The notes under the pieces: generated by a model
Databases searched by the model: none
What the model was told of the DNA's origin: nothing
The model's input: only the letters and a program-made list of their open reading frames with translations
From: CAWBRY01 sp963791295
Lineage (GTDB): Bacteria > Bacteroidota > Bacteroidia > Chitinophagales > Chitinophagaceae
Length of the DNA: 64,000 nt
Direction: 5' to 3'
Assembly (NCBI GenBank): GCA_963791295.1
Contig: CAWBRY010000001.1
Location: 1,550,001 to 1,614,000, forward strand
Shown: in pieces, positions 1 to 9,665 of the stretch
Numbering within the stretch: position 1 is the first letter of the stretch
Layout: the number at the start of each line of letters is the position of its first letter
Program-made: the position numbers and the translations under genes

Positions 1-7
1 ACCACTA

Positions 8-220
8 TCAAATTCGTAGTAGGTGTTCGCGTCGACAACAAGAATTGCTCTTAGGAAATACCAGCAATCTAAATGTTTTATTACGGTCGATTTTGTCGCT
101 TGTAAAATCCAATTCCTGTGGGTTTTGCTTCAGATCGTGACAATTGATTTCCGGCCGTTTCACTGACGTCATCCTGTAACGCAGGCTGGTATTTATTTCC
201 AACCACCTTGCCTCATTCAA
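8..220 (-). CDS. possible small hypothetical protein
   Basis: An open frame of 70 codons with an ATG start lies at the window edge. The peptide has no recognisable domain, signal peptide or repeat. It carries two adjacent cysteines near its C terminus and is rich in Arg, Lys and Asn. It may be a short unknown gene or a chance frame; only its length and the lack of a competing frame support it. The rest of the first 381 bases shows no gene I can support. Confidence 0.2.
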   Translation of the reverse strand: MNEARWLEINTSLRYRMTSVKRPEINCHDLKQNPQELDFTSDKIDRNKTFRLLVFPKSNSCCRREHLLRI

Positions 221-381
221 ACTCTGTGTATGATTTTGGCGGTCTTCCCGAAATTTCTAATTTAATTGCAATCGTTTTTGATGAGATAATAACAATCAAT
301 AATATGTGAACAAAAGTTTTATTTTTTGCTGATCAACTTAGCATAAAAATTGCTCACATTTTATCATAAAAATATGTTCCT

Positions 382-654
382 ATGATAACGAACTTTATCA
401 AAGCCGTAACCTTTACCCGGGTCATCAAAGCCGGTGGCCGCCTTCGTGAATTTAACTTCAGAAAATTCAAAAAAGAGGACCAGGAACTGTTCACCGTCGA
501 CACAGTCGATAATCGCGGCGACCGGATCCTTTTCCGTATGCAAAAAAGTGATAACAACCACTGGAGCATCGCTCAGCTGGTACCCCCGGTATGGATCCAG
601 GAAAATGAGACCTTGCTGGATGAGGCCATTGAGACTGAGCTGCAAAAGGCCTAA
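382..654 (+). CDS. hypothetical protein, 90 aa
   Basis: A small soluble protein that I cannot assign to a named family. It starts with MITNFIKAVTF and has a basic N-terminal half with several Lys/Arg and Phe residues (LREFNFRKF at about 22-30). An acidic C terminus ends in an amphipathic helix (LLDEAIETELQKA). The composition looks like a real protein with a folded beta-rich centre and no signal peptide. It stands alone, followed by a GC-rich hairpin and then a serine hydrolase gene on the same strand. Function unknown. Confidence 0.6.
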   Translation: MITNFIKAVTFTRVIKAGGRLREFNFRKFKKEDQELFTVDTVDNRGDRILFRMQKSDNNHWSIAQLVPPVWIQENETLLDEAIETELQKA

Positions 655-666
655 TCTTTCTAAATT

Positions 667-681
667 CCCCCAGCGAGGGGG
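667..681 (+). terminator. GC-rich hairpin after the 90-aa gene
   Basis: Five C, a five-base loop (agcga) and five G form a strong short hairpin 13 bases past the stop of the preceding gene. Only two T follow, so it is a weak candidate for an intrinsic terminator. Confidence 0.3.
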
Positions 682-779
682 TTGATGCGGCCCCTTGGGG
701 AAATATGATCTATGTTTGTGCCCATTCCTCACTAAATGACTTTATCAGTGAGTTTCTCTAAATCATAAATGGGTCAAAG

Positions 780-2120
780 ATGAGAAAAATATTTCTTCTG
801 GTCGCGACATTTAGCGCTATCCATTTCTCCTCTTGCGAGCAGTCAAGCGACAAGATCGATACGTTGATCACTGCCTATGCTAAAATGCATAAGTTCAATG
901 GATGTGTGCTTGTCGCAAAAAATGGAAAGATATTACTTAACAAAGGTTATGGTTACCGCAATGCCGAAGATAAGATAGCTAATGATGAGCAATCCATATT
1001 CCAGATCGGCTCTATCACTAAACAGTTTACAACAGCCATTATTCTGAAACTCCAGGAGGAAAAAAAGCTGAGCATATCTGATAAGCTCAGCAAATATTTT
1101 CCCGACTATGCTAAAGGCGACAGCATTACTCTCGAAGAGCTAATGTTGCATACATCCGGCATCTATAGCTATACCAATGACGGGAACTTTATGGAAAGCC
1201 AGGTTTCCATACCGCACAACCGGGAATCGATGATGGCTTTATTTAAAGATAAGCCACTGGATTTTTCACCGGGCACTGACTGGAACTACTCCAATAGCGG
1301 CTACTCTCTCCTCGGCTATATTATCGAACAGGTGACCAAAAAGCCTTATGAAGATGTTGTACGCCACTATATTTTTTCTCCTTTACAAATGACTCATAGC
1401 GGTTTTGATTTTACCAATTTGAAGAGCAAGGAAAAGACGAAGGGCTATTTCAAGCTGGATGATAAAACAGCAATCGCTGCCCCGATAGTTGATTCTACTG
1501 TCTCTTTTTCGGCCGGAGCTATCTATTCTACTACCGGCGATCTATATAGATGGCACCAGGCATTGGAAAAAAGCACAATCCTTTCCAAAGAACAGCAGGA
1601 AAAAGCATATACGCCGGTCAAGATGCACTATGGCTATGGCTGGGCAATAGACAGCTTATATGGAAAAAGGAAAGTCGCGCATAGTGGCGGTATACACGGT
1701 TTCTCAAGTAACCTGGCCAGAATACCTGAGGATGATGTCTGTATAGTTCTTCTTAGCAATGGATCCAGCCGCCAGTTGGAAGATATTACCAGAAACATTT
1801 TTGCAATCCTCTATAACAAGGAGTATGAAATCCCAAAAGAAAGAGTAGCGATCAAAGTACCCGAAGAAATATTAAAGCAGTACATCGGCGAATACGCAAT
1901 AAAACCAGGCCTAAATGTTACGATGAGTGTAGTCGATGGGCAATTGATAGCCGCGCCTACTGGTCAGCCAACAGCAATTATGTACGGCGAAAAGGAGGAT
2001 TTCTTCTTTATAACTTCTGACGATATCCAGATCAAATTTACCTGGAACGACAAGAAAGAAGTTGATGGCCTTATTCTTTACCAGGGCGGAGCCGAAGTAG
2101 TTTGCAAGAAAATCAATTAG
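780..2120 (+). CDS. serine hydrolase, beta-lactamase / class C penicillin-binding family
   Basis: A 446-aa secreted or membrane-anchored serine hydrolase. The N terminus (MRKIFLLVATFSAIHFSSC) is a signal peptide ending in a lipobox-like Ser-Ser-Cys, so a lipoprotein is possible. The catalytic SxxK motif is SITK at about residue 79, followed by Lys-Gln-Phe as usual in the family. The second motif is YSN (WNYSNSGYSLLGYII), and the third, in the KTG position, is HSGG (VAHSGGIHGF). A C-terminal extension of about 100 residues matches the small beta domain often found in such esterases and peptidases. Known relatives are D-aminopeptidases, esterases and PBP4*-type enzymes, and the substrate cannot be read from sequence. 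It ends 19 nt from the convergent mtaB gene. Confidence 0.9.
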   Translation: MRKIFLLVATFSAIHFSSCEQSSDKIDTLITAYAKMHKFNGCVLVAKNGKILLNKGYGYRNAEDKIANDEQSIFQIGSITKQFTTAIILKLQEEKKLSISDKLSKYFPDYAKGDSITLEELMLHTSGIYSYTNDGNFMESQVSIPHNRESMMALFKDKPLDFSPGTDWNYSNSGYSLLGYIIEQVTKKPYEDVVRHYIFSPLQMTHSGFDFTNLKSKEKTKGYFKLDDKTAIAAPIVDSTVSFSAGAIYSTTGDLYRWHQALEKSTILSKEQQEKAYTPVKMHYGYGWAIDSLYGKRKVAHSGGIHGFSSNLARIPEDDVCIVLLSNGSSRQLEDITRNIFAILYNKEYEIPKERVAIKVPEEILKQYIGEYAIKPGLNVTMSVVDGQLIAAPTGQPTAIMYGEKEDFFFITSDDIQIKFTWNDKKEVDGLILYQGGAEVVCKKIN

Positions 2121-2139
2121 GAAAACCGAGGGGCTCCCG

Positions 2140-3400
2140 TCATATGACCCACTCAATGATTTCGTTTTCCCAATCTTTACGCCAGGCAGCCGCCACCTTG
2201 ATGTAGTTATCAGTATAACCTTCCATGATCCCATCCTTATTCTGTCCTTCAAAAAGCACCTTACGGGTTTCGCCTGCATGCTTCTCTGTAAAGAATTGCA
2301 TCTTCATATAGGAGAGACTTCGCAGTACCTTATTCCTTTCATGCCTTTTCTTCATGGGAACTACTGGATTGATCTTTAAAGCATGAGTATGATCTCTTTC
2401 TGAGTATGTAAAGACATGGAGATAGGATATATCCAGTGAATGCAGGAAATCAAAAGTTTCTTTAAAATCGGAATCTGTTTCGCCGGGAAATCCAACGATC
2501 ACATCCACTCCGATCGCGCAGTGAGGCATCAATGTCTTGATAAAGTTGACACGGTCGTTGTATAATTCCCTCTTATACCTCCTGCGCATCAATCCAAGGA
2601 TCTTGTTGCTTCCACTTTGAAGCGGGATATGAAAATGAGGCATGAATTTATCGCTATTGGCAACGAATTCAATGATCTCATTGCTCAACAGATTTGGTTC
2701 TATGGATGAAATCCGGTAATCGTTGTATCCCATTTACCTCATTCAATCGCTTCAGCAGCGCGAAAAAATCTTCTCCTTTATGCAGGCCATGGAAATCTCC
2801 CAGGTTTACTCCTGTCAATACAATTTCCTTTACACCCTGGCTTGCCAGGTCCTCGACATTTCTCACCACATTTTCTATGGCATCGCTTCTGCTCTTACCC
2901 CTCGCCATGGGAATAGTACAAAAAGAACAATTGTAATCACACCCATCCTGGACTTTTAAAAATGTCCGTGTTCGATCATGGATGGAATACGATGGAATAA
3001 AATCGGAAACCTCTTCTATATCACATGAGCAAATCCTGGCCGAGTCTCCTTTTGCGAACTCCTTAATATGGCTGGCAATATTGAATTTTTCTGCGGCACC
3101 CAAAACCAAATCAACTCCCGGGATGCCTGCAATCTGTTCCGGTTTCAATTGCGCATAACATCCGGTCACGACCACCACGCTTTCTGGTGATTTTCGTTGA
3201 ATTCTCCTTACGATCTGCCGGCATTCACGGTCGGCATTCTCCGTTACTGAGCACGTATTGATAATATATATATCGGCGCGGTCGGAAAACTCTCTTTTCG
3301 CAAATCCCTCTTTTTCCAAAAGCCTGGAGATGGAAGAAGTTTCAGAGAAATTGAGCTTGCAACCCAGCGTATGAAAGGCCACTGTTCTCGTTTCTGCCAT
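2140..3400 (-). CDS. mtaB: tRNA threonylcarbamoyladenosine methylthiotransferase MtaB (frameshifted)
   Basis: A radical-SAM methylthiotransferase that adds the 2-methylthio group to t6A37 in tRNAs decoding ANN codons. The N-terminal UPF0004 domain carries its three cluster cysteines (TLGCKLN, INTCSVTENADREC, VVTGCYAQ). The radical SAM core has the CxxxCxxC motif in DGCDYNCSFCTIP, and a TRAM domain should close the protein. The reading frame changes once near 2718: the protein runs LNEVNGIQR in one frame and continues YRISSIEPNLL in the next, with one extra A/T in the short run at 2718-2720. Either half alone would be non-functional. Because the join is seamless, a sequencing indel is likelier than a true mutation. 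The start MAETRTVAFHTLGCK is typical of the family. Confidence 0.9.
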
Positions 3401-3477
3401 AGGGCAGCAAAATTAAGATTTTGACTGTAGATTGCAGCTTCTCCTTAAGAGCAACACAATCCAATGAAATTGTTTGT

Positions 3478-3942
3478 ATGAAAAAGGCATTGCCATTTAT
3501 TTTGTTGATGGTGATGGCTATATGCATCCTGATCATCAAACAATGCCAGAAAAATAAAGGCGCCGGCCCTCGCCCAAAGGTGAACAATCCCTCCAATCCC
3601 AAAGACCCCTCTTCGGTGGACCGTGATCGGGGATTCGATCGGCGGATCTCTTATATTAAATATAGCGAGCATGCCCGGTGCCGGATGGATTGCCGCCATA
3701 TTACTCAATCGGAGGTCGAAGAGATCATGAGAGATGGTAAGATCAACTATTCAAAAAGTGATATTCAAAATGCGCGCTGTCCGCGCTATGCCCTTGAAGG
3801 AACAACTCACGATAATCAACGCGTAAGAATGGTCTTTGCGCAATGTAATGAATCCACCACGGTTGTCACCGTGATCGACCTGGAAACCGAATGGCAATGC
3901 CATTGTCCCGGAGACGACGATAAATACATAAACAGGAATTGA
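3478..3942 (+). CDS. DUF4258 domain protein with N-terminal anchor
   Basis: A protein of about 154 aa. Residues 1-20 are a hydrophobic segment (KKALPFILLMVMAICILII) followed by a Lys/Pro-rich linker, so it is probably anchored in or exported through the inner membrane. The C-terminal part has the DUF4258 pattern: YSEHARCRMDCRHITQSEVEEIM, then a Gly/Lys strand, and later RVRMVFAQC and VVTVIDLETEW. DUF4258 proteins resemble RelE/BrnT-like toxin folds, but no antitoxin gene sits beside it and the anchor is unlike a toxin. I chose the ATG at 3478 because it begins the hydrophobic segment; an earlier in-frame start would add a non-hydrophobic extension. The stop overlaps the start of the next gene (TGATG). 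Confidence 0.65.
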   Translation: MKKALPFILLMVMAICILIIKQCQKNKGAGPRPKVNNPSNPKDPSSVDRDRGFDRRISYIKYSEHARCRMDCRHITQSEVEEIMRDGKINYSKSDIQNARCPRYALEGTTHDNQRVRMVFAQCNESTTVVTVIDLETEWQCHCPGDDDKYINRN

Positions 3943-4716
3943 TGCGCCTACTCCTGAAGCCATTTCAATGGATGTATTTTATGTATGCGACGTTCGTCTT
4001 CCTGGCCATCATGCTCATGATCTTTCCCTTCGTATTTCTCTCCACATTCTTTGGCCGTATTCGCGGGGGCAATATGATCTATCGTCTCTGCATGCTGTGG
4101 GGCGATTTGTGGTTTCTCCTTGTTTTTATTCGCACGAGAAGAATCTATGAAGTGCCGCACGATAAGTCCAAGCCGTATATTTTTGTCAGCAACCATATTT
4201 CCTATCTCGACGCCGCCTTTATCGTCAAAGTATTTCGCCAGCCAATCAGGCCGTTGGGCAAAGATAGAAACAGCAAAAGTGCCCGTTTTTGGATTTATAT
4301 ATCGAAATGTCATCGTGGGGGTGGACAGGACAAGCGCGGAGAATCGGTCAAAAAGCATCATGATACTAAGGTCCATTATTCATAAAGGGATTTCGGTCCT
4401 GGTCTTTCCTGAAGGCACATTTAACATGGGCCATCAACCACTGAAAGAATTTTACGACGGTGCATTCCGGGTCGCCATCGAAACGCAGATACCCATTAAA
4501 CCAGTTCTGTTCCTAGATACTTATAGCCGACTGAGCTATATGAGTATTTTCTCTCTCACTCCAGGAAAATGTCGCGCTGCCTACCTGGATGAAGTCTCGG
4601 TGCAAGGACTCACCATGGCAGATGCACAAAAGCTGAAAGAGAAAGTATTTTCGATCATGGAAACTAAATTGCGCGAATACCACGCAACGTGGATCCAGCC
4701 TGCTCCTACCCAATAA
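3942..4716 (+). CDS. 1-acyl-sn-glycerol-3-phosphate acyltransferase, PlsC family (frameshifted)
   Basis: A membrane acyltransferase that would move an acyl chain to lysophosphatidic acid or a similar acceptor. The N terminus has a hydrophobic segment (FVFLAIMLMIFPFVFLST). The HX4D catalytic motif is NHISYLD, and the FPEGT acceptor-binding motif follows at VLVFPEGTFNMG. The frame changes once near 4263: IRPLGK in the first frame joins IETAKVPVFGFIYRN in the second, consistent with one extra base in 'ggcaaagata'. The first ATG overlaps the preceding stop, so the two genes are probably cotranscribed. Length after repair is about 258 aa, normal for the family. Confidence 0.85.
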
Positions 4717-4768
4717 TGGGGATGTTTTAAGAATTTACTTAGCCGATTTCAAGTTAGATTTGTGAGCT

Positions 4769-7303
4769 ATGAATCTCGCCGATAATCGTGCTGACGTAGA
4801 ACCTTTCTTTGAGAAAGAAAAAGTTGGAGAGACTGGTGTTTTTGCAGAGATCATTATTCCATTGGCCCTCCCCAAAAACTATACCTGGTCGGTTCCATCG
4901 GCTATTCTAGACTATGCAAAACCAGGTTGCCGCGTGGAAGTGAATCTAGGCAAAAACAAAAAGTATGCGGGAATTGTCAAAAGGATACACAAACAAAAAC
5001 CCGAGCTATTTGAACCTAAGGATATTCTTAATCTTCTCGACCATGAGCCAGTAGTTTATGCGCATCAACTCAAACTATGGGAATGGATGGCTTCATATTA
5101 TATGTGTAGCGAGGGAGAAGTGATGGCGGCAGCATTGCCGGCGCACTTTAAATTGTCCAGCGAAACGATCCTCATTTTCAATGAAGAATTTGGTGATGAT
5201 TTTTCTACATTGGATCATGACGAATACCTCGTTGCAGAGGCTTTGCTCATCAAAAAGGAACTTAGACTCTCTGAAGTGCAGGATATTCTTGATTCCGCTC
5301 ATGTTTATCCGGTTATCAACCGTCTCATCAACAAAAAGGTTTGTTTCGTATGGGAAGCCTTAAAGCAGACCTATTCTCCAAAAAAAGAATCTTACGTATT
5401 ACTGAATCCGGAGTATGATAATGAAGAAAAATTGTCGGACCTGCTCAATGGATGGAAAAGAGCGCCCAAGCAGATGGAATTGCTACTGGCTTATCTCCAC
5501 TTGACACGCACTGAAGGAGAGGTGATAAAATCGAGCCTGCTTAAAAAATCGGGCGCGTCCGAAGCTCAGTTAAAGGGCCTGGTTGAAAAGGGCATACTGC
5601 GCATAGAAAAAAGAACGGTTGACCGCCTGAAATATCTCCCGAAAAATGTAGATATCGATTTTCAGTTGACGCCGGTTCAATCAACCGCTCTTGAGCAACT
5701 GAAACAACTATTTGCTACTAAACCTGTTTGCCTTCTTCATGGAGTTACTTCCAGTGGCAAGACTAACATCTACATCCAATTGATCGAAGACCACATACGA
5801 AAAGGAAAGCAGGTATTATATATGGTGCCGGAAATTGCTCTCACATCTCAGATCATCCGTCGCCTGCAAAAACATTTTGGGGGTTTCATCGGCATCTATC
5901 ATTCAAAATTCTCACACAATGAAAGGGTAGAGATATGGAATAAGGTAAAGAATGGAGAAACAAAAGTTGTTTTGGGAGCCAGGTCCTCAATATTTCTTCC
6001 ATTTCAGGAACTTGGGCTCATCATCTGCGATGAAGAACATGACGTTTCCTATAAACAACAAGAGCCAGCACCAAGATACCATGCCCGCGATGCGGCCATT
6101 TATTTGTCAACGATAATCAAGTCTGAGGAGGGCGGTCACGCTGACGTAACTGTACTGCTGGGAGGAGCTACGCCATCAATTGAAAGTTATTTTAATGCCA
6201 CGACCGGTAAATATGGGCTTGTCGAATTGACGCAACGCTATGGAGATCTGCAACTTCCTCCTTTAGAGATTGTGGATACAAAAAAAATAGTTCAGAAGGA
6301 CAGATCCAAAGTGATCTTATCTCCTGCATTATTGGAGGCGATGCAGGAAGTGCTGGAAAAAAAGAAACAAACAATCCTCTTTCAAAACCGTCGTGGTTAT
6401 TCTCCTTACCAGGTCTGTACAGTGTGTGGTTGGATCCCCCAATGCAAGAACTGTGATGTTTCATTGACTTTTCACAAGCTCACCAATAAATTGATTTGTC
6501 ATTATTGCGGCAGCACCTATCCACCCGTGATCAGCTGCGCTGTTTGTGGAAGCCATCAATTTGCCAGAAGAAATTTTGGAACAGAAAAGATCGAAGAGCA
6601 AATCCAGGAACATTTTGGGGATGCCAAGGTGGCCAGGATGGACCTGGATTCTGTGCGCGGCAAGAATGCACACGATTTATTGATTCAGCAATTTGAACAG
6701 AAGAAGATCGACATACTGGTAGGAACACAGATGGTGGCAAAGGGACTCGATTTTGATAATGTGAACCTAGTGGGAATTCTCGATGCCGATGGACTATTGC
6801 ATTTTGCTGATTTCCGTGTGAATGAACGTGCATTTCAATTGATGGAACAGGTGAGTGGTCGTGCAGGGAGAAAGGAAGCTACAGGCAGGGTGATTGTACA
6901 AACCTCTCAGCCTTCGCATCCCGTTCTCCAATTTGTCCTGGAACATGACTATAAAAAAATGTTTGATGAAGAATTGGAGAAAAGAAAACAATTTTTCTAT
7001 CCTCCATTTTCGCGCATCATCCACATTAGCTTTCGCCACAAGCTGAAGGAAATTGTTGAGGAAGCTGCCTACCGATATGCCGACGTTCTAAAAAACAAGT
7101 ATGGTCAATACCTGGTAGGCCCTGCTGAACCGATCATCAACCGGATCCGGAATCAATACCTGATGGAATTGTTGATGAAGTTGCCCCGCGATACAAAGAC
7201 CATTGAGCAATGCAAGAAGGACCTGCTCGAATGGGGAGCTATTCTTCATAGCGAAAGACGCTACCGGAGCGTCACGATCATTGCTGATGTAGATGCAGTC
7301 TAA
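4769..7303 (+). CDS. priA: primosomal protein N' (replication restart helicase PriA)
   Basis: An 844-aa helicase that reloads the replicative helicase at stalled forks. The N-terminal 3'-DNA-binding domain includes ALPKNYTWSVP. The helicase motor has Walker A in HGVTSSGKTNIYI and the DEEH box in LIICDEEHDVSYKQ. The zinc-binding insert has its eight cysteines (CTVCGWIPQCKNCD, then CHYCG, CAVCG). Motif V/VI residues are visible in VGTQMVAKGLDFDNV and QVSGRAGR. A 24-residue leader before the usual start region (VFAEIIIPLAL) is odd, but no later ATG precedes that strand, so the first ATG is kept. The frame is intact. The stop overlaps the stop of the convergent next gene by three bases. Confidence 0.95.
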   Translation: MNLADNRADVEPFFEKEKVGETGVFAEIIIPLALPKNYTWSVPSAILDYAKPGCRVEVNLGKNKKYAGIVKRIHKQKPELFEPKDILNLLDHEPVVYAHQLKLWEWMASYYMCSEGEVMAAALPAHFKLSSETILIFNEEFGDDFSTLDHDEYLVAEALLIKKELRLSEVQDILDSAHVYPVINRLINKKVCFVWEALKQTYSPKKESYVLLNPEYDNEEKLSDLLNGWKRAPKQMELLLAYLHLTRTEGEVIKSSLLKKSGASEAQLKGLVEKGILRIEKRTVDRLKYLPKNVDIDFQLTPVQSTALEQLKQLFATKPVCLLHGVTSSGKTNIYIQLIEDHIRKGKQVLYMVPEIALTSQIIRRLQKHFGGFIGIYHSKFSHNERVEIWNKVKNGETKVVLGARSSIFLPFQELGLIICDEEHDVSYKQQEPAPRYHARDAAIYLSTIIKSEEGGHADVTVLLGGATPSIESYFNATTGKYGLVELTQRYGDLQLPPLEIVDTKKIVQKDRSKVILSPALLEAMQEVLEKKKQTILFQNRRGYSPYQVCTVCGWIPQCKNCDVSLTFHKLTNKLICHYCGSTYPPVISCAVCGSHQFARRNFGTEKIEEQIQEHFGDAKVARMDLDSVRGKNAHDLLIQQFEQKKIDILVGTQMVAKGLDFDNVNLVGILDADGLLHFADFRVNERAFQLMEQVSGRAGRKEATGRVIVQTSQPSHPVLQFVLEHDYKKMFDEELEKRKQFFYPPFSRIIHISFRHKLKEIVEEAAYRYADVLKNKYGQYLVGPAEPIINRIRNQYLMELLMKLPRDTKTIEQCKKDLLEWGAILHSERRYRSVTIIADVDAV

Positions 7304-7968
7304 CGTGCTAATGCCAGGATTTGATCATATGTATATTTAAAAAACCCTGGTTCTTCTTTCTTCGCCGCATTTAGCATAGCAGCAGCTACTTTTCCCGCAT
7401 GGATTGCGCGGTATTTCCTCCAGCCTCCAAAAAAATAATGAGAGAAAAAGAACATACTGTGCTGGAGTAATTTTTCGCTTCGCCTCCTTTCCTTTCTGTA
7501 TCCCAAAAGCATCGAAGGTTGCATGATATGGACTGATCGAAGATGAGTGGCAGCGAGAGCATCTTCAACATCACCTTTTAATCTCAGGTAAAAACTCCTG
7601 CTCTTGCTATTGGCACCTACCGAGGTCACGATCACGAATTTTTCGCAGCCCGTTTCTTTACAGTACTGTGCAGCGCGCACGGGTATATCATAATCAATTT
7701 GCCTGTATAAGGATTTGTTCCCTTTCACATTTCGCTGCGTTGTCCCGATGGCACAGAAAACAACATCACTTCCATCGATAGCCAGCTTCAATGATTCGGG
7801 ATCCGCAAAATCAACCAACTTGATGGCAACTCCTGGTCCGCTCACTTCAACAGGACGACGAACGATCAACCGGATTTCATCAAATGTCTTGTCCTGGATT
7901 GCGAGATCCAATAGATAAGTCCCCACCATTCCCGAAGCTCCGATGATCGATGCGGTTTTCGCACTCAT
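7300..7968 (-). CDS. NAD(P)H-binding protein, atypical SDR / YbjT-HTATIP2 type
   Basis: A 222-aa Rossmann-fold protein. The dinucleotide motif is IIGASGMVGTYLLDLA (GxxGxxG) right at the N terminus. DVVFCAIGTTQRNVKG is the typical 'AIGTT' strand of the HTATIP2/CC3-like group, and YDIPVRAAQYCKETG and FVIVTSVGANSKS follow. The classical YxxxK active site is replaced by Y(L)RLKGDVEDAL, as in this family. Substrate unknown. It is divergent from murB, and the 60-nt gap between them carries a perfect palindrome (see separate entry). Confidence 0.85.
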   Translation of the reverse strand: MSAKTASIIGASGMVGTYLLDLAIQDKTFDEIRLIVRRPVEVSGPGVAIKLVDFADPESLKLAIDGSDVVFCAIGTTQRNVKGNKSLYRQIDYDIPVRAAQYCKETGCEKFVIVTSVGANSKSRSFYLRLKGDVEDALAATHLRSVHIMQPSMLLGYRKERRRSEKLLQHSMFFFSHYFFGGWRKYRAIHAGKVAAAMLNAAKKEEPGFFKYTYDQILALAR

Positions 7969-7998
7969 AATTTTAATGTTAATTTGCTTACTTATGCA

Positions 7999-8010
7999 AT
8001 GTGATCACAT
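7999..8010. promoter_or_regulatory. perfect 12-bp palindrome in a divergent promoter region
   Basis: ATGTGATCACAT is fully symmetric and lies 31 nt before the NAD(P)-binding gene start and 20 nt before murB. The TGTGA/TCACA half-sites recall CRP/FNR-type operators, but the usual 6-nt spacer is missing. It may be chance. Confidence 0.25.
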
Positions 8011-8029
8011 GATCGCCTAATTGTCTTTC

Positions 8030-9085
8030 ATGCAAATTCTGGAAAATATCTCACTCAAGCCCTACAATACATTTGGCATCGATGCCAGGGCAAGGTATTT
8101 CAGTAAATTTTCAAGCAATGAAGAACTGGCCGAACTCGCGGTTCCAGATGCCGGATTTCCGGGTATTCAATCCCGTCTTCTCCTCGGCGGCGGAAGCAAT
8201 ATACTTTTCACAGGTGACTTTGATGGACTGGTAATGAAGAATGAGATTAAGGGCATTGGGAAAACAGGTGAGGATGAAGAATATGTTTATGTCAAGGCTG
8301 GGGCTGGAGAAAACTGGCATCAGTTTGTTTTGTTTTGCATAGATAACGATTGGGGCGGTGTGGAAAATCTTTCTTTGATCCCTGGTTGCGTGGGTGCTTC
8401 GCCCATGCAAAACATTGGCGCCTACGGAGTCGAGATCAGTGAAGTATTCTGCGAACTCAAGGCATTTCATTTGCAGGAAAAAGCAAACTATACCTTTAGT
8501 TTGAAGGATTGCGGATTTGCTTACAGAGAAAGTGTTTTCAAGAGCAAGTATAAGGATCAATTCGTTATCCTCAGCGTCACCTATAAGCTGCGGAAAAAAC
8601 CGGTATTCAATACAAAGTATGGAGCATTGGAACAGGAGTTGGAGAAGATGGGCGTGCAGGAACTAAGCCTCAAAGCGATTTCCCAGGCCGTGATCAACAT
8701 CAGGAGCTCTAAGTTGCCAGATCCGCTGGTCATCGGCAATGCTGGAAGTTTTTTTAAGAATCCGCAGATTTCCCAGGAAGATTTTAACCGGTTGAGATCG
8801 GAATTTCCTTCGATTGTTGGCTTTATGAATCCTGACGGATCCGTTAAACTTGCAGCGGGATGGCTGATCGAGAATTGCGGTCCTGCGAACGGATCACGCT
8901 CTGAATCTGCGAGTTGGAAGGGCTACCGTCGCGGGGATGCCGGTTGTCACGTAAACCAGGCTCTCGTACTGGTGAACTATGGAAATGCTACGGGGAAAGA
9001 GATCTTCGACCTCAGTGAGGAAATAAAAAAAAGTGTGGAAGATAAATATGGAGTGATTTTGGAAAGAGAAGTAAATATTACCTAA
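8030..9085 (+). CDS. murB: UDP-N-acetylmuramate dehydrogenase MurB
   Basis: A 351-aa FAD enzyme that reduces UDP-GlcNAc-enolpyruvate to UDP-MurNAc in peptidoglycan synthesis. It has the N-terminal LKPYNTFGIDARARYF strand, the FAD-binding LLGGGSNILF, PGCVGASPMQNIGAYG, the active-site Tyr/Arg region CGFAYRESVFK, the proton-donating Ser in NAGSFFKNP, and the C-terminal AAGWLIENCG and HVNQALVLVNYGNATG. This is the arrangement of type I (E. coli-like) MurB. I chose the ATG at 8030 over an in-frame TTG at 8021 because family members begin just before the LKPYNTF strand. The frame is intact. Confidence 0.95.
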   Translation: MQILENISLKPYNTFGIDARARYFSKFSSNEELAELAVPDAGFPGIQSRLLLGGGSNILFTGDFDGLVMKNEIKGIGKTGEDEEYVYVKAGAGENWHQFVLFCIDNDWGGVENLSLIPGCVGASPMQNIGAYGVEISEVFCELKAFHLQEKANYTFSLKDCGFAYRESVFKSKYKDQFVILSVTYKLRKKPVFNTKYGALEQELEKMGVQELSLKAISQAVINIRSSKLPDPLVIGNAGSFFKNPQISQEDFNRLRSEFPSIVGFMNPDGSVKLAAGWLIENCGPANGSRSESASWKGYRRGDAGCHVNQALVLVNYGNATGKEIFDLSEEIKKSVEDKYGVILEREVNIT

Positions 9086-9136
9086 AAGTCGGAGTGAAGA
9101 TATTTTTACTTAACTTTTGTTATTCAAATATTGTGT

Positions 9137-9655
9137 ATGAAAAGAGCAGCTATTCTGATTGTGGCAATTATGTATTCGATTGTTTTATCTGCGCAAAAGG
9201 CGGTTACGATATTTGCTGAACTGGGAGGACCCGGACTGGCATCGGTGAACTATGACACTCGGTTTAATCAAAAAGAAGACGGTTTTGGTGGCCGGATCGG
9301 AATTGGGGCCTTTAGTTTACGCTCAGCCGTTACACCCAACGTTGTTCCCAAGAACACACATGCGCTGGTAATTTATATTCCTATTGGGGTCAATTATCTT
9401 GTGACGAAAGACAACAAGAATTACTTCGAGGTCGGAGCAGGAGTAACGCCAGCGCTTACTGGTAAGGATTTCAGGGAGGATGACTTTACCTCCACCTTTG
9501 GTTATATTCTTGCCGGTTATCGGATGATGCCTGAAGAAAGGGGGCTGACGATTCGAATCTTTGTGAGCCCTGTGTTCGGTAGCTTTGGATTTATTCCATA
9601 TTATGGAGGGCTGTCTATCGGCTACAAATTCATACAAGACAAGAAAAAATTCTAA
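9137..9655 (+). CDS. hypothetical secreted beta-barrel-like protein
   Basis: A 172-aa protein with a clean signal peptide (KRAAILIVAIMYSIVLSAQ, cleavage near the Ala-Gln). Alternating hydrophobic/polar stretches rich in Gly, Tyr and Phe follow (GGRIGIGAFS, YIPIGVNYLV, NYFEVGAGV, FGYILAGYRMM), ending in an aromatic strand (GGLSIGYKFIQ). This is the look of a small outer-membrane beta barrel common in Bacteroidota. The start is the ATG that opens the signal peptide; an upstream TTG is in frame but less likely. It converges with the ATPase gene, 10 nt apart. Function unknown. Confidence 0.55.
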   Translation: MKRAAILIVAIMYSIVLSAQKAVTIFAELGGPGLASVNYDTRFNQKEDGFGGRIGIGAFSLRSAVTPNVVPKNTHALVIYIPIGVNYLVTKDNKNYFEVGAGVTPALTGKDFREDDFTSTFGYILAGYRMMPEERGLTIRIFVSPVFGSFGFIPYYGGLSIGYKFIQDKKKF

Positions 9656-9665
9656 TAATCTAAAT

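Noticed and set aside
2700..4300. Programmed ribosomal frameshifting in mtaB and the acyltransferase.
   Set aside because: There is no slippery heptamer followed by a structure at the joins, and similar breaks occur in many unrelated genes, so sequencing indels are the simpler cause.
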